From: UBA4459 sp036351335 | GTDB lineage: Bacteria; Bacteroidota; Bacteroidia; Bacteroidales; F082 | NCBI GenBank assembly: GCA_036351335.1 | Contig: JAZBOW010000262.1 | Coordinates: forward strand, 1-14,334 | DNA length: 14,334 nucleotides | Reading direction: 5' to 3' | In this document: positions 14,267-14,334 of the stretch, piece after piece | Position numbering within the stretch: the stretch's first letter is position 1 | How the letters are laid out: the number at the start of each line of letters is the position of its first letter | Notes under the pieces: model-generated | What the model saw: the letters and a program-made list of their open reading frames with translations, nothing else | What the model was told of the DNA's origin: nothing | Database searches by the model: none | Position numbers and translations under genes: made by a program

Positions 14267-14334
14267 ATGAACATTCAAAAATTTACTATAAAATCGCAAG
14301 AGGCCATTCAAAAAGCCCAGGAAATAGCTATGGC
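14267..14334 (+). CDS. clpB: ClpB disaggregase, N-terminal fragment (runs off the window)
   Basis: Only 22 codons are present: M-N-I-Q-K-F-T-I-K-S-Q-E-A-I-Q-K-A-Q-E-I-A-M, followed by two bases of the next codon. The pattern F-T-x-K-S-Q-E-A-I-x-x-A-Q is the start of the Clp N-domain of ClpB, the AAA+ chaperone that resolubilises aggregated proteins with DnaK. The gene continues beyond the right edge and is divergent from the CoA-binding gene. The call rests on this short but characteristic stretch. Confidence 0.8.
   Translation, partial: MNIQKFTIKSQEAIQKAQEIAM

Noticed and set aside
1..14334. CRISPR array, tRNA/rRNA genes, insertion sequences, attachment sites
   Set aside because: No regularly spaced repeats, no transposase or integrase frame and no tRNA-like cloverleaf or rRNA stretch were noticed on either strand.

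Overview
The window looks like a chromosomal segment from a free-living, Gram-negative member of the Bacteroidota. It is AT-rich. It carries a TonB-dependent receptor with an N-terminal carboxypeptidase-regulatory-like domain and two secreted proteins with type IX secretion (T9SS) sorting domains, one type A and one type B. Several genes are preceded by a TAnnTTTG -7 box, and the DUF1573-yajC-ybbR-coaE gene order is typical of the phylum. Shine-Dalgarno sites are mostly absent, as expected for this group. No rRNA, tRNA, CRISPR array, insertion sequence or phage gene was seen.

Region 1 (about 100-4835, + strand) is the most interesting part. It is a compact four-gene operon: an OprC-like TonB-dependent receptor, a small lipoprotein, an MbnP-family lipoprotein, and an MbnH/MauG-type di-heme c-type cytochrome. 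MbnP and MbnH are known as partners in copper/methanobactin biology, where MbnH oxidises a tryptophan of MbnP to kynurenine. Here there is no methanobactin synthesis gene in view. The receptor carries a CxxxM pair (C184, M188) and an HxM pair (H366, M368), the same residues and nearly the same spacing as the Cu site of Pseudomonas OprC. I infer a cell-envelope copper acquisition system: receptor in the outer membrane, with lipid-anchored MbnP and MbnH receiving or holding the metal.

Region 2 (4845-6659, - strand) is a polytopic membrane protein with GT-C-like features and a soluble C-terminal domain. It converges on the copper operon with only nine bases between the stop codons. Region 3 (6754-9381, + strand) holds a PLP-dependent enzyme of the cystathionine gamma-synthase/methionine gamma-lyase family and, 15 bases later, a secreted esterase with a starch-binding-like domain and a T9SS type A tail.

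Region 4 (14078 down to 9371, - strand) is a housekeeping cluster read leftward: a CoA-binding-fold protein, a T9SS type B PKD-like protein, a DUF1573 lipoprotein, yajC, a YbbR-domain protein, coaE, and a small protein with a UvrD/PcrA-type tudor domain. Most spacings are very short (4-base overlap, zero gap, 13 and 19 bases). An apparent intrinsic terminator or attenuator sits between yajC and the ybbR-like gene. At the right edge the first 22 codons of clpB start on the + strand, divergent from this cluster. No gene-free stretch exceeds 300 bases; the largest are 14079-14266 and the window start.
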